From positions 124,001-188,000 of the forward strand of contig NZ_QQAK01000014.1 of the NCBI RefSeq assembly GCF_003384035.1: a stretch of DNA of 64,000 nt, given 5' to 3'. Positions 35,650-44,969 of this stretch are shown in pieces; position 1 is the first letter of the stretch, and each line of letters opens with the position of its first letter. This stretch comes from Sporosarcina sp. BI001-red (GTDB lineage: Bacteria; Bacillota; Bacilli; Bacillales_A; Planococcaceae). Below the pieces are notes generated by a model that was given only the letters and a program-made list of their open reading frames with translations, ran no database searches and was not told the origin of the DNA. The position numbers and the translations under genes are program-made.

Positions 35650-37005
35650 TTACTGAGAATCATTCACTTTCATAAGCCAAACTGATACTTCCGTCCCTTT
35701 GCCTTCCTCACTCTTTATGTCTAGCATTGTTCCAAGACCAATCGCGATTTCGTTTGCAATGGCAAGTCCTAAGCCAGTGCCTCCCGTTTTCCGACTACGG
35801 TCTTCATCCACCCGATAAAATCGGTCAAATAAGAAGGGGATATCTTTTTCAGGAATTCCTTTTCCGTAATCCTTGATAATAATCCGTAAATATTCATTTC
35901 GTTCTTCCATCTCAACATCGATTTCACCTTCACTATATTTCCGCGCATTGTCGAGTAGGATAATCAAAAGCTGTTTTAAATGGGGGCCATCTGTTGATAA
36001 AGTCAACTGATCCGATCCTTTAATCTGAATGACCCTGCCATAGGCGCTCGTAATCATTCGGGCGGCATCCTCCACAACCACACGTACGTCTGTGTCTTCG
36101 AATACGTAGGAAGCCGGTTCATTATTTCGGGCAAGGTCCAACATTTGCTCAACCATTTCCTTCATACGTTTCGTCTCGCTACGAATTGCATTCAATGCCT
36201 CTCCTGTAAGTTCCGGCTTTTCCATCCCACGACGCTCGAGAAGTCTCGCATAACTGTCTATGACTGTAATTGGCGTTTTTAATTCATGAGATGCATCTGA
36301 GACAAACTTTTCCTGTTTGCGATAGTTTTGCTCCAGCTGGACCATTAGCTCATTGAACGTTTGTCCCATTTGAGCCAACTCATCTTTTCCCTGTTCAGGC
36401 ACTGCAATTTGCTGGAACGTACCCGATCGACGACTATCTGTCATCGCTTGAATTAGCTTCTCAATCGGCTGCGTCACAATTCGTCCGAGTGTAATACTTG
36501 AGATGATAATTGGAATCATCGCAAATAACGTAATGCCGATCATAACCATTTTCAACAATCTCAAATTCGCTTTCAGATCCGTCAATACTTGAGTAACCTC
36601 AAGCTGGACCACTTCACCCGTCGGCCAAATAGTTGGAATTACAATTGAAAGTGCTTCATAGCCATCGTATGGTACAAGCGTATAGTCTTCGTCTTTTTTA
36701 GGAACGGGAAATCTCTTGTCCAATCCTTCCATAGATTGCACAGTTAAAACATCATCACCGTTCTCTCCTACAATTCGGAGAGCCCCATTTGGTGGCACAT
36801 ATGCGCGCAAAATGATCTCTGCTTCTTCCTCATCAGTCATTTTACTTAACGCGACAGTTAACTCTTTCGCACTCCCGAGCAATTGACTGTATTCTGTTTT
36901 GTGTTGCGTCCTGTCAAATGTGAAGTAAATCCCTAAATTGCTTAAAATGAGCAAAACTAACATCATTAAAGTAGAAAGGGAGTGGATTTTGTTTTTAAGT
37001 TTCAT
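35650..37005 (-). CDS. Sensor histidine kinase (YkoH/ArlS-like)
   Basis: A 451-residue membrane kinase: TM1 about 10-30, an extracellular domain of about 120 residues, TM2 about 152-176, HAMP, HisKA with phospho-acceptor His 240 (SDASHELKTPIT), then HATPase motifs (LDNARKYS, DYGKGIPEKD, GGTGLGLAIA). It overlaps the upstream response regulator by 11 bp and is followed by the PepSY gene, suggesting that the extracellular PepSY protein influences or is controlled by this system. Confidence 0.92.
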   Translation of the reverse strand: MKLKNKIHSLSTLMMLVLLILSNLGIYFTFDRTQHKTEYSQLLGSAKELTVALSKMTDEEEAEIILRAYVPPNGALRIVGENGDDVLTVQSMEGLDKRFPVPKKDEDYTLVPYDGYEALSIVIPTIWPTGEVVQLEVTQVLTDLKANLRLLKMVMIGITLFAMIPIIISSITLGRIVTQPIEKLIQAMTDSRRSGTFQQIAVPEQGKDELAQMGQTFNELMVQLEQNYRKQEKFVSDASHELKTPITVIDSYARLLERRGMEKPELTGEALNAIRSETKRMKEMVEQMLDLARNNEPASYVFEDTDVRVVVEDAARMITSAYGRVIQIKGSDQLTLSTDGPHLKQLLIILLDNARKYSEGEIDVEMEERNEYLRIIIKDYGKGIPEKDIPFLFDRFYRVDEDRSRKTGGTGLGLAIANEIAIGLGTMLDIKSEEGKGTEVSVWLMKVNDSQ

Positions 37006-37699
37006 GACGCAAATCCTTTAATGCATATCCAACCCCTCGGACCGTATGGATGAATGATGGACCGCATTCAGGATCAATTTTCTTTCTTACATATCGTATG
37101 TACACATCGACTACGTTTGTATCTCCGTAATAATCGTATCCCCATACCGCATCTAGTAATTGCTCTCTAGTCAACACCTGATTTGGATGCTTCAGCAAAT
37201 GGAATAACAAGTCATACTCACGAGGGGTCAACTCGACTAGATCTCCACCGCAACGAACCTCCCGTGTCTGATCATGAATTGAAATTCCGTTAAACTCGTG
37301 TAAATGAACGTCCACTTCTTCGGGAGCACCTTTAAACGAAAAACGGAGCGCCGAACGAATTCGAGCTAGCAACTCTTCGATTTCAAAAGGCTTTGTCACA
37401 TAGTCGTTGGCGCCTAAATCGAGTCCTGCCACTTTATCTTCCATATCACTTTTCGCTGTCAGCAAAATAACTGGAGTCATCGTTTCATCAGCACGAATGC
37501 GTCGCAATACATCCAGTCCATTAAGACCTGGCAACATGAGGTCAAGTAGAACCAGATCCCATTCCTGTTCTCGATACAAGATGAGACCGTCTGTGCCCGT
37601 ATGGCATGTCGCCACTTCGTATCCCTCAAACTCAAGCTCCAGCTGCAACACGCGTGCGATACTTTCTTCATCTTCTATAATTAATAGTTTTTCAGCCAT
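36995..37699 (-). CDS. OmpR-family response regulator (YkoG/ArlR-like)
   Basis: A 234-residue regulator with a receiver domain (EDEE at 9-12, Asp in LVLLDLMLPGLNG, Lys in VTKPFE) and a winged-helix C-terminus (ELTPREYDLLFHLLKHPNQVL, YIRYVRKKID, TVRGVGYAL). ATG 37699 follows AAGGTG. A 14-bp inverted repeat upstream (37732-37768) may be its operator or a leader hairpin. It is first in a regulator-kinase-PepSY unit. Confidence 0.94.
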   Translation of the reverse strand: MAEKLLIIEDEESIARVLQLELEFEGYEVATCHTGTDGLILYREQEWDLVLLDLMLPGLNGLDVLRRIRADETMTPVILLTAKSDMEDKVAGLDLGANDYVTKPFEIEELLARIRSALRFSFKGAPEEVDVHLHEFNGISIHDQTREVRCGGDLVELTPREYDLLFHLLKHPNQVLTREQLLDAVWGYDYYGDTNVVDVYIRYVRKKIDPECGPSFIHTVRGVGYALKDLRHET

Positions 37700-37731
37700 C
37701 GTCAGTTCACCTTTTCCATCGCTTAGTCATC

Positions 37732-37768
37732 AGACTCCGTTCGCTAGCGCTAGAAGCGAACGGAGTCT
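37732..37768 (-). promoter_or_regulatory. Strong inverted repeat upstream of the YkoG-like regulator
   Basis: Perfect 14-bp arms AGACTCCGTTCGCT and AGCGAACGGAGTCT around a 9-nt loop, 33 bp before the start codon. No T run follows on the minus strand. It could be an operator, a leader hairpin or a barrier to read-through from uppP. Confidence 0.7.
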
Positions 37769-37833
37769 AAACGAAAGTTTTCTTTAATTCTATCAGTTTT
37801 CAGTCTAGTAAGAGAAATTAAATGCACGTATAA

Positions 37834-37872
37834 AAAAGAAGCACCCCGCTTTCTCTGCGGGAATGCTTCTTA
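37834..37872 (-). terminator. Terminator of uppP
   Basis: A hairpin (AAGAAGCA-CCCGC / GCGGG-TGCTTCTT) overlapping the stop codon, with a T run on the minus strand. Confidence 0.85.
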
Positions 37873-38697
37873 GAAGAATACGATAATCGATAAAATAATC
37901 GCTAAGATAATGCGATAGATTGCAAATGGAACGAGTTTGATCTTTGAAATCAGTTTCAAGAAGAATCGGATTGACAGCAGCGAGAACACGAATGCGCTGA
38001 GGAATCCTACGATATAGAAGGAGATATGATCCATCGATAGGTACTCCCAGTTTTTCATGACCGAAACGAGACTAGCACCCATCATGATCGGTACCGCCAT
38101 GATGAACGTAAAGTCCGCCGCGGTTCTGTGGTTCATTCCAAATAATACACCACCAGAAATGGTAGCACCCGAGCGTGAGAACCCTGGCCATAGTGACAGA
38201 CATTGAACAAGTCCCACGGTGAATGCTTGACGGTATGTAATTTGGTCAAGTGTCGTTACACGCGGAGTCTTCGGTCCGAATCGATCCGCAACAATCATAA
38301 GAATCGCACCTGCTACAAGTGCGAAAATCACCGTTTCAACGCCAAACAAATAGTCGTCGATTAGATCCTTCAAGGCAAACCCGAGGACAACAGCTGGCAA
38401 CATACCGACGATCACGTGAAGTAAGTTGAAACTTTGACTCGCCTTTTGACCCTCCACTTTATAGAGGCCGACTAAACTGAAAAGTCGCTTCCAGAACACG
38501 ACAACAACGGCTAGTATCGAACCAAGCTGAATGACAATTTTAAATGTGATGGAAGGGTATTTCCCTAGAAATTCTTCACTTTTCAACCACATGTCATCGA
38601 CGATAATTAAATGCCCTGTTGACGAAACAGGCGCAAACTCTGTCATTCCTTCAACAAACCCTAAGATGAGAGCTTTTAGAAATTCAAATAAATCCAT
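37870..38697 (-). CDS. uppP: Undecaprenyl-diphosphatase UppP (BacA)
   Basis: A 275-residue polytopic membrane enzyme that recycles undecaprenyl pyrophosphate for cell-wall synthesis and confers bacitracin tolerance. The signature EGMTEFAPVSSTGHL is near residues 16-30 and the phosphate-binding SRSGATISGG is near residue 170. It begins 6 bp after the dedA stop, so both membrane proteins are probably co-transcribed and may act together in lipid carrier recycling. Confidence 0.95.
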   Translation of the reverse strand: MDLFEFLKALILGFVEGMTEFAPVSSTGHLIIVDDMWLKSEEFLGKYPSITFKIVIQLGSILAVVVVFWKRLFSLVGLYKVEGQKASQSFNLLHVIVGMLPAVVLGFALKDLIDDYLFGVETVIFALVAGAILMIVADRFGPKTPRVTTLDQITYRQAFTVGLVQCLSLWPGFSRSGATISGGVLFGMNHRTAADFTFIMAVPIMMGASLVSVMKNWEYLSMDHISFYIVGFLSAFVFSLLSIRFFLKLISKIKLVPFAIYRIILAIILSIIVFF

Positions 38698-38703
38698 AGA
38701 TTG

Positions 38704-39315
38704 TTATACCTGCTTTCCGCGAAGTCTTACATACCACATGCATGCAGCCACTCCGCCAATTCCTATTAAAATATACACAACGTTTGAATAGATGTCCATA
38801 TATCGGATGACCGATTCAAAGTGTTCCCCAAGCTTTACACCCATGAAAATGAGGATACTGTTCCAAACTAAACTTCCTAAAGCCGTGAGTATGATGAAAA
38901 GCGGGAAGTTCATCCCAGACATCCCTGCTGGTATCGATATAAGACTTCGAACAAGCGGGATTACCCTACAAATGAGCACCGTCCAGGGTCCATACTTACG
39001 AAACCATGCATCCGCCTTACGAATATCCTTCCGCTTCAGCCTGAGCCAACGCCCATACCGATCTGTGAGGCGTTCGAGTCTAGGAACATCGAGAAACATC
39101 CCGATACCATATAGAAACATGGCTCCAATTACGGATCCCGTCGTCGCCGCTGCAATCATCCAGCCCATTGATAAATCGTGTGAACTCACTAAAAATCCAC
39201 TGAATGTCAAAATCAGTTCAGAAGGAATTGGCGGGAACAGATTTTCCACTAAAATGAGTGCAAGTACTCCATAATATCCATATTCCGCCAACAACTCCAT
39301 GATCCATCCTTCCAT
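38704..39315 (-). CDS. DedA-family membrane protein
   Basis: A 203-residue protein with about five hydrophobic segments and the DedA landmarks ENLFPPIPSELILTFSGF and CRVIPLVRSLISIPAGMSGM. DedA proteins act in membrane lipid flipping, and some members recycle undecaprenyl phosphate, which suits its neighbour uppP. Two starts are possible: ATG 39315 (GGGAGG at 6 nt) or ATG 39300 (AAGGA at 6 nt). Confidence 0.92.
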   Translation of the reverse strand: MEGWIMELLAEYGYYGVLALILVENLFPPIPSELILTFSGFLVSSHDLSMGWMIAAATTGSVIGAMFLYGIGMFLDVPRLERLTDRYGRWLRLKRKDIRKADAWFRKYGPWTVLICRVIPLVRSLISIPAGMSGMNFPLFIILTALGSLVWNSILIFMGVKLGEHFESVIRYMDIYSNVVYILIGIGGVAACMWYVRLRGKQV

Positions 39316-39370
39316 CCACGCCCTCCCGTCGCTTGTGTTATTACTAAATTACACCTTAAGAGATGCTGTT

Positions 39371-39560
39371 GCTCATAAACCCCGAATTCTGATCATAACC
39401 CTCGCTTTCCGCTCATAAATCTCAAAAATTGATCATAATTCTCGCATTCCGCTCATAAATCCTGAATTCTGATCATAACCCTCGCATTCCGCTCATAAAT
39501 CTCAAAAATTGATCATAACCCACGCGTTCCGCTCATAAATCCTGAATTCTGATCATAACT
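39371..39560 (-). repeat. Dispersed 40-bp repeat array, locus 3
   Basis: Five units of 40 bp begin with GCTCATAAA at 39371, 39411, 39451, 39491 and 39531, each with TGATCATAA 20 bp later. Spacers alternate between CCTGAATTCT-like and CTCAAAAATT types, giving an 80-bp higher-order period. On the minus strand these read TTATGATCA...TTTATGAGC. The array lies between the acyl-CoA ligase terminator and dedA. No gene is present in 39316-39707. Confidence 0.85.
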
Positions 39561-39662
39561 CTCTAACCGAGCTCGTCATAAAGACGACATCCCAAGCTAC
39601 AAGTTTCGCTCAATCTCTACTACTTTACGAAACAAGCTTCCATTCTATGACTTCTGCATAAC

Positions 39663-39697
39663 AAAACCCGCCCAGCACATTCCGCCAGACGGGCTTC
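39663..39697 (-). terminator. Terminator of the fatty-acid degradation operon
   Basis: A stem with arms AAGCCCG and CGGGTTT (one GT pair) and T residues on the minus strand, just after the acyl-CoA ligase stop. Confidence 0.65.
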
Positions 39698-39707
39698 CCT
39701 AATCTAC

Positions 39708-41321
39708 TTACTTTGATTCAACCAGTTGTTTGCGCAACTCGGCTTTCAAGAACTTCCCCACAGAGGTTTTCGGAATCTCTTCCATAAAGATGATATCGTC
39801 CGGAACCCACCATTTCGCAAACTGTCCTTCCATGTACTCGAGAAGTTCAGCCTTCATCGTTTCATTCGCTTCTTGTCCTTCCGCTAATACGACGCAGCCA
39901 AGAGGGCGTTCCTGCCATTTCTCATGTGGCACTGCAATTACCGCAGCCTCGAACACAGCGTCATGTGACATAAGCGCATTTTCCAAGTCGACAGACGATA
40001 TCCACTCGCCGCCACTTTTGATCAAATCCTTCGTCCGATCCGTTAGTTTCAAGTAGCCAAATTCTGTCATGACCGCAATATCGCCAGTATACAACCAGCC
40101 GTCCCGGAACGCTTCAGACGTCCGCTCATCCTTATAGTATTCATCCGCAATCCAGGGTCCTCGAACTGCGAGCTCTCCCATTGTCTTGCCATCCCACGGA
40201 ACTTCTCCATTTTCGTTGACGATTTTCACGTCTAGTCCAGGCATCACAAGCCCTTGTAGCGCACGAATGTCAATTTTTTCGTCCATCGTGACGTCATCCA
40301 TTCCAGACGTCAACACCGACAAACTGACAAGTGGCGATGTTTCCGTCATCCCGTATCCGATAATGAACGGAACCTGATAGCGTTCTTCGAATGCGCGAAT
40401 CAATCCCTTAGGCGAAGCCGATCCACCACAGACAACGGCGCGTAACGAAGACAAATCACGTGGTTTGGCGTCTTGTGCCTTCAATACAGCTAGCCAAATG
40501 GTTGGCACCCCAGCCGTCAGTGTCACGTTTTCTTGTTCAATCAAATCCAGCAAGAGATCTGGAATGATCCCTGGTCCTGGGAGTACCTGTGTGGACCCGA
40601 AGAACACCGCAGCAAACGGCAGACCCCATGCATTGACATGGAACATTGGTACGACCGGCATGATGACATCCCGCTCATGCAACCCCATTGCATCTGCTAG
40701 TCCGAGCGCGTAACTATGAAGCACAATCCCGCGGTGCGTGTAGACGACGCCTTTCGGATTCCCTGTCGTCGCAGACGTATAACACATGCCAGCAGGCGTG
40801 TTTTCATCCAAATCCTCAGGGAACTCAAAAGCATCAGATGCATCGTCAAGAAGCGCTTCGTACGCATAGACATTCGGCAAGCTCGTCTCTGGTATTTCTT
40901 TACTGTCACCCATAATGATATAATGTTTCACCGTTTTCAAAAGTGGTGCCAACTTCTCAAGATGAGGGAACAAATTGTCGTCCACTAAGAGAATTTCGTC
41001 TTCCGCATGGTTGATGACATACGCAATGTGCTCAGGGGACAAACGGATATTGACCATATGCAAAATCGCACCTGTACAAGGTACGCCAAAATAAGCTTCT
41101 AAATGACGATGATGGTTCCAACCGAACGTTGCCACTTTCGTTCCATGCTGCATTCCTAGTTTCGTCAGCGCATCTGCAAGCTTCCGCGTCCGTTTCGCAA
41201 ACTCACGGTACGGGATGCGGTGAATCGTATCTGCTGCGGTACGTGAAATGATAAGTTTCTCTGGGAAAAACTGTTCAGCGCGTCGGATGAACGACGTTAA
41301 ATTGAGTGGTGTTTGCATCAT
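39708..41321 (-). CDS. Long-chain fatty-acid--CoA ligase
   Basis: An AMP-forming acyl-CoA synthetase of about 537 residues. It has the AMP-binding P-loop CYTSATTGNPKGVVYTH, the GYGMTETSP motif, YTGDIAV and the hinge/C-terminal lysine region (KTSVGKFLKAELRK). It activates fatty acids for the dehydrogenase and thiolase encoded upstream. ATG 41321 is chosen because GGGAG lies 9 nt before it, whereas the in-frame ATG three codons earlier directly abuts that site. Confidence 0.93.
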   Translation of the reverse strand: MMQTPLNLTSFIRRAEQFFPEKLIISRTAADTIHRIPYREFAKRTRKLADALTKLGMQHGTKVATFGWNHHRHLEAYFGVPCTGAILHMVNIRLSPEHIAYVINHAEDEILLVDDNLFPHLEKLAPLLKTVKHYIIMGDSKEIPETSLPNVYAYEALLDDASDAFEFPEDLDENTPAGMCYTSATTGNPKGVVYTHRGIVLHSYALGLADAMGLHERDVIMPVVPMFHVNAWGLPFAAVFFGSTQVLPGPGIIPDLLLDLIEQENVTLTAGVPTIWLAVLKAQDAKPRDLSSLRAVVCGGSASPKGLIRAFEERYQVPFIIGYGMTETSPLVSLSVLTSGMDDVTMDEKIDIRALQGLVMPGLDVKIVNENGEVPWDGKTMGELAVRGPWIADEYYKDERTSEAFRDGWLYTGDIAVMTEFGYLKLTDRTKDLIKSGGEWISSVDLENALMSHDAVFEAAVIAVPHEKWQERPLGCVVLAEGQEANETMKAELLEYMEGQFAKWWVPDDIIFMEEIPKTSVGKFLKAELRKQLVESK

Positions 41322-41376
41322 AATGGCCATCTCCCTTTGTCCTTTAAATTGGTCACGCGTATGTCTGTTAACTGAA

Positions 41377-42525
41377 TTAAAGTCCGAGATTTTTAGCAAT
41401 GATCACTTTCATGATTTCGTTCGTTCCTGCGTAAATCGACGTCACAGGAATATCGCGATAGCGTCGGGCAATTTTATACTCTTCCATATACCCGTAGCCG
41501 CCGTACAACTTCATGCACTCTGTTGCAATTTCCCGTGCACTTTCCGTAATCCAGTACTTCGCCATCGATACTTTCGTTACGACGTCTGCACCTCTCATGT
41601 GTTCTTCAATTAACGATTCCAAAAACGTCTTTCCAAGTTCAACTTTAGTTGCGACTTCAGCTAACTTGAATTGTGTATTTTGAAATGATCCGATGGGCTT
41701 CCCAAATGCATGCCGTTCCTTCACATACTTAAGCGTCATCTCCAGCATATCTTCTGAAGCCGTTTGCGCGGATAGTGCGACTAGGAGCCGTTCTTGCTGC
41801 AACTTTTGCATTAAATAATGAAATCCTTTATTCTCTTCACCAATCAGATTTGCAACAGGAACTTTACAATCTTCAAAATAGAGCTCTCCAGTATCCTGGG
41901 AATGCATCCCGACTTTGTCTAGCTTGCGTCCCTTTGTAAATCCTTCCGTGCCTTCTTCAATGAGCAGCAGACTAATTCCGCGATGTCTTGGTTCCGCGTT
42001 GGCGTCCGTTTTCACAACCGTCAAAAACAGATTGCCATTCACTCCATTTGTAATGAAGGTTTTTTGACCGTTGACAATGTAACAGTCACCTTCCCTACGC
42101 GCGCTCGTCTGGACGTTCGCCAAATCTGACCCCGTACCTGGTTCGGTCATTGCTACTCCTGTGATGAAGTCCGCCGTCATGCAACCTGGAAGATATCGCT
42201 CCTTCTGCTCGTTTGTCCCGTACGATTCAATATATGGAACGACGATATCATTATGCAAACCAATTCCTGTCAGACCTGCACCGACCCGTTCCATCTCCTC
42301 CCCAATAATGACTGCGTAGCTGAAATCCAGTCCCAATCCGCCATATTGCTCGTCAACTTGTGGACAAAGAAACCCCATTGCACCAAGCTTCCTCCAAAAT
42401 GATTTTGGCACAAGACGCTGTTGTTCCCAGTCGTCATAAAATGGCACTGCTTCCTTTGCCAAAAACTTTCGAAGCGTCTTTCTGAATAAAACATGTTCTT
42501 CCGTCTCAAAACGATATCGCTTCAT
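41377..42525 (-). CDS. Acyl-CoA dehydrogenase
   Basis: A 382-residue FAD enzyme for the first step of beta-oxidation. It shows FITGVAMTEPGTGSDLAN (substrate/FAD loop), GQKTFITNG, CMKLYGGYGYMEEY and the catalytic glutamate near residue 370 in AGTNEIMK. GGGAGG precedes the ATG. It is the middle gene of the thiolase-dehydrogenase-ligase operon. The chain-length preference cannot be read from sequence. Confidence 0.94.
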   Translation of the reverse strand: MKRYRFETEEHVLFRKTLRKFLAKEAVPFYDDWEQQRLVPKSFWRKLGAMGFLCPQVDEQYGGLGLDFSYAVIIGEEMERVGAGLTGIGLHNDIVVPYIESYGTNEQKERYLPGCMTADFITGVAMTEPGTGSDLANVQTSARREGDCYIVNGQKTFITNGVNGNLFLTVVKTDANAEPRHRGISLLLIEEGTEGFTKGRKLDKVGMHSQDTGELYFEDCKVPVANLIGEENKGFHYLMQKLQQERLLVALSAQTASEDMLEMTLKYVKERHAFGKPIGSFQNTQFKLAEVATKVELGKTFLESLIEEHMRGADVVTKVSMAKYWITESAREIATECMKLYGGYGYMEEYKIARRYRDIPVTSIYAGTNEIMKVIIAKNLGL

Positions 42526-42552
42526 TTAAATTGACCTCCCTTTTCATTGGGA

Positions 42553-43701
42553 TCAAATCATTTCAATAATCGTCGCGTTGGCCATACCCATTCCCTCACA
42601 AATCGCGAGTAACCCAAAACGACCACCAGAGTGTTTTAATTCGTGCATGAGCGATACAAGCAGTTTCGTCCCCGTTGCACCGAGCGGATGGCCGAGTGCA
42701 ATCGCACCGCCATTCACATTCAACTTTGCAGGATCCGCACCTGTTTCCACCAGCCATGCAAGCGGAACAGGGGCAAATGCTTCATTTACTTCATACAGAT
42801 CGATGTCGGCAATCGTCAATCCCGCTTTCCTCAATACTTGATGGGTCGCTTCAATCGGTCCCGTAAGCATGAGTGTCGGATCTGAACCGACTACTGTACG
42901 CGCGACTATCCGCGCAATCGGCTTAACGCCAAGCGCATCGGCTTTCTCTCGACTCATGAGCAACACCGCGGATGCTCCATCACTCATTTGACTCGCATTT
43001 CCAGCTGTAATGACGCCTTGTTCATCAAATACCGTTTTCAATCCAGCCAGTGCTTCTAAAGTCGACTCAGGTCGAGGTCCCTCATCTATAGAAAATAGTT
43101 TCGAATTTCCTTCTTGGTCCATCACAGAAACGGGTACAATTTCTTCATCAAAACGTCCTCCGTCAATCGCCTGCATCGCTTTCTGGTGGCTGTCATATGC
43201 AAACTGATCGAGCGTTTCTCGCGATAACTTCCATTTTGAAGCAATCCGTTCAGCAGACAGGCCTTGATTGATGATTTCATACTGTGACATCAATTTGCCG
43301 CTAGGCTTTGCGACATGCATATTGGAGAACATCGGTTCACGCGTCATACTTTCCACTCCACCTGCAATCACGACGTCCATATCTCCACTTGCAATCGCCT
43401 GTGAAGCGAAGTGTACTGCTTGTTGACTCGATCCACATTGACGGTCAATCGTCACCCCTGGAACAGTCACCGGAAACCCACCAATAAGCGCAGCTGTACG
43501 CGCAATATTGCCACCTTGTTCACCTGACTGTGTGACACAACCAAGGATAACATCGTTCGTTTCTTCCTTCGAAACTCCTGCGCGTTCCATGAGTTCATCC
43601 AATACAAGCGCCGCTAGCTCATCAGGTCGCGTGTTGGCAAGACTCCCCTTCCTTCTTCCTACTGGTGTCCTTACGCCTGCTACGATTACAGTCTCCCTCA
43701 T
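42553..43701 (-). CDS. Thiolase (acetyl-CoA C-acyltransferase)
   Basis: A 382-residue thiolase with both catalytic cysteines (Cys 89 in DRQCGSSQQA, Cys 368 in CEGMGMAN) and the His 338 motif GHPLGATGT. It cleaves 3-ketoacyl-CoA or condenses acetyl-CoA. It is first in an operon with acyl-CoA dehydrogenase and ligase, which favours fatty-acid breakdown. The ATG follows GAAGGAAG. No FadR-type operator was identified upstream. Confidence 0.95.
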   Translation of the reverse strand: MRETVIVAGVRTPVGRRKGSLANTRPDELAALVLDELMERAGVSKEETNDVILGCVTQSGEQGGNIARTAALIGGFPVTVPGVTIDRQCGSSQQAVHFASQAIASGDMDVVIAGGVESMTREPMFSNMHVAKPSGKLMSQYEIINQGLSAERIASKWKLSRETLDQFAYDSHQKAMQAIDGGRFDEEIVPVSVMDQEGNSKLFSIDEGPRPESTLEALAGLKTVFDEQGVITAGNASQMSDGASAVLLMSREKADALGVKPIARIVARTVVGSDPTLMLTGPIEATHQVLRKAGLTIADIDLYEVNEAFAPVPLAWLVETGADPAKLNVNGGAIALGHPLGATGTKLLVSLMHELKHSGGRFGLLAICEGMGMANATIIEMI

Positions 43702-43900
43702 TACGACACTTCCTTCACATTAGAATAGTCCTAGTTTTCTAATAACTATACCAATCATTGAAAGCGGTTTCAATCTTTGTTTCAGAGTCTTATTTGGATC
43801 TCCGCCTAAAGTATGAGAAGAATCTCCACACCAAGCCGGTTTGGATAAATCCCATTCCGTCTTATCATTAAGGTACAAACGAAGGGAGGCACCACAAATC

Positions 43901-44248
43901 ATGAAAAAGTTTCTACTCATTGTCTTCGGAATCATCGCAGCAATCGTAGCAGTCGCCAATATCGGGTCTATCGTAGCACTTGCTCTTTCAGCTGCTGCTG
44001 CAATATTCGGTTGGCACCACTTCCGGAAAAGCGACTCAACAATTGGTCGTATTCTGTGGGGGCTCATCATGTTAGTCGGAGTCCTAACAGGAATTTCAAA
44101 CATCCCTGCATTCATCGGACTTCTTGCTGCAGCCGGAGCTTACTATGCATGGCGAAACTGGAAACTGAACAAACAAACTAACAGCAATGTAATCGATGCA
44201 GATCCGTTTGCAAAGTTTGAAAAACAATGGAACGAATTTACTAAATAA
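43901..44248 (+). CDS. LiaI-like small membrane protein
   Basis: A 115-residue protein with three or four hydrophobic helices (about 3-38, 52-72, 74-88) and a hydrophilic tail ending FEKQWNEFTK. It directly precedes a PspA homologue, as liaI precedes liaH in B. subtilis, where LiaI anchors LiaH at the membrane. GGGAGG precedes ATG 43901. A possible promoter TTGGAT-16-TATCAT lies about 40-65 bp upstream. The orthology is by position and topology rather than by strong sequence motifs. Confidence 0.78.
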   Translation: MKKFLLIVFGIIAAIVAVANIGSIVALALSAAAAIFGWHHFRKSDSTIGRILWGLIMLVGVLTGISNIPAFIGLLAAAGAYYAWRNWKLNKQTNSNVIDADPFAKFEKQWNEFTK

Positions 44249-44260
44249 GGAGGGCTTATG

Positions 44261-44869
44261 ATGAACGAACTATGGTATAAATTTAAATTCGCCGTACAAG
44301 ACGATATTGAACAAATTACAGCAAAACGCAAGACACAAAATGCCGCAGATGTGTTAAATGAAACCATCAAAGAAGCCGAGCAACATACGAAAGCAGTCGG
44401 AAAACTTTTGGAACGCCAACGGATTTTACGCGATGAAGTCACAAAGGAGCTACTTGAAACAGAACAGCTCACCGAGAAACGGACAGAGCAACTATCTCTA
44501 GCTGAAGCAACAGGAGACGAAGCGCTTATCAACTACGCAAAAGACGAGGCGGAGGCATATAGTCAACGCCGTGACGAATTGCGTTCTCTTGAAGTGGATA
44601 CAACGGAGTCTATGATTGCGTTGGAACGACGTTTTGAAAGCATGAAACACAAAGTAAAAGACATGCAAGTCCGCCGTTTGAAGTTAATGGGTGAAGAAAA
44701 CGCAAAACGAGCAAACAGTCGGATGGATCGCATCTTCTCTGCAGATCTTGAGCCTTCATCTGACGAACCCGCGAATGGTGCTTTCGCCAAAGACGGAGAC
44801 ATCGCGTCCATGCGACGCCGTCTTGATGATTTAACGGCAGAAGAAGCAACCATCGAGAAAATCGTGTAA
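44261..44869 (+). CDS. PspA/IM30-family protein (LiaH-like)
   Basis: A coiled-coil protein of about 202 residues: MNELWYKFKF at the N-terminus, long heptad-rich helices (about 25-160) and a short C-terminal helix (MRRRLDDLTAEEATIEKIV). PspA proteins oligomerise on damaged membranes. ATG 44261 has AGGAGG 7 nt upstream; ATG 44258 is three bases earlier. It is followed by an attenuator-like terminator and the 21-bp repeats, then the LiaF/LiaS/LiaR-like genes. Confidence 0.93.
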   Translation: MNELWYKFKFAVQDDIEQITAKRKTQNAADVLNETIKEAEQHTKAVGKLLERQRILRDEVTKELLETEQLTEKRTEQLSLAEATGDEALINYAKDEAEAYSQRRDELRSLEVDTTESMIALERRFESMKHKVKDMQVRRLKLMGEENAKRANSRMDRIFSADLEPSSDEPANGAFAKDGDIASMRRRLDDLTAEEATIEKIV

Positions 44870-44886
44870 ACTGGAAAGACAGCAAC

Positions 44887-44937
44887 GAGCTGTCCGGGTG
44901 ATCAGGGATATCCTTGGCCTCCCGGCAGTTCTTTTTA
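44887..44937 (+). terminator. Internal terminator between the pspA-like and liaF-like genes
   Basis: Arms GCTGTCCGGG and CCCGGCAGT (one unpaired base) with a loop of about 22 nt are followed by CTTTTT. It lies inside the operon and probably reduces expression of the liaFSR-like genes relative to the two upstream genes. Confidence 0.75.
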
Positions 44938-44969
44938 CTGAAATCAGGTTTGAGAGCAAGCTTGCTCTG

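Noticed and set aside
39371..39560. CRISPR array
   Set aside because: The units are directly repeated, but both repeat and spacer are similar between units, the period is 40 bp with a 20-bp substructure, and no cas genes are present.
43720..44115. 131-codon minus-strand frame opposite the LiaI-like gene
   Set aside because: It overlaps a plus-strand gene that has a strong ribosome binding site and membrane helices; the antisense product has no credible features.
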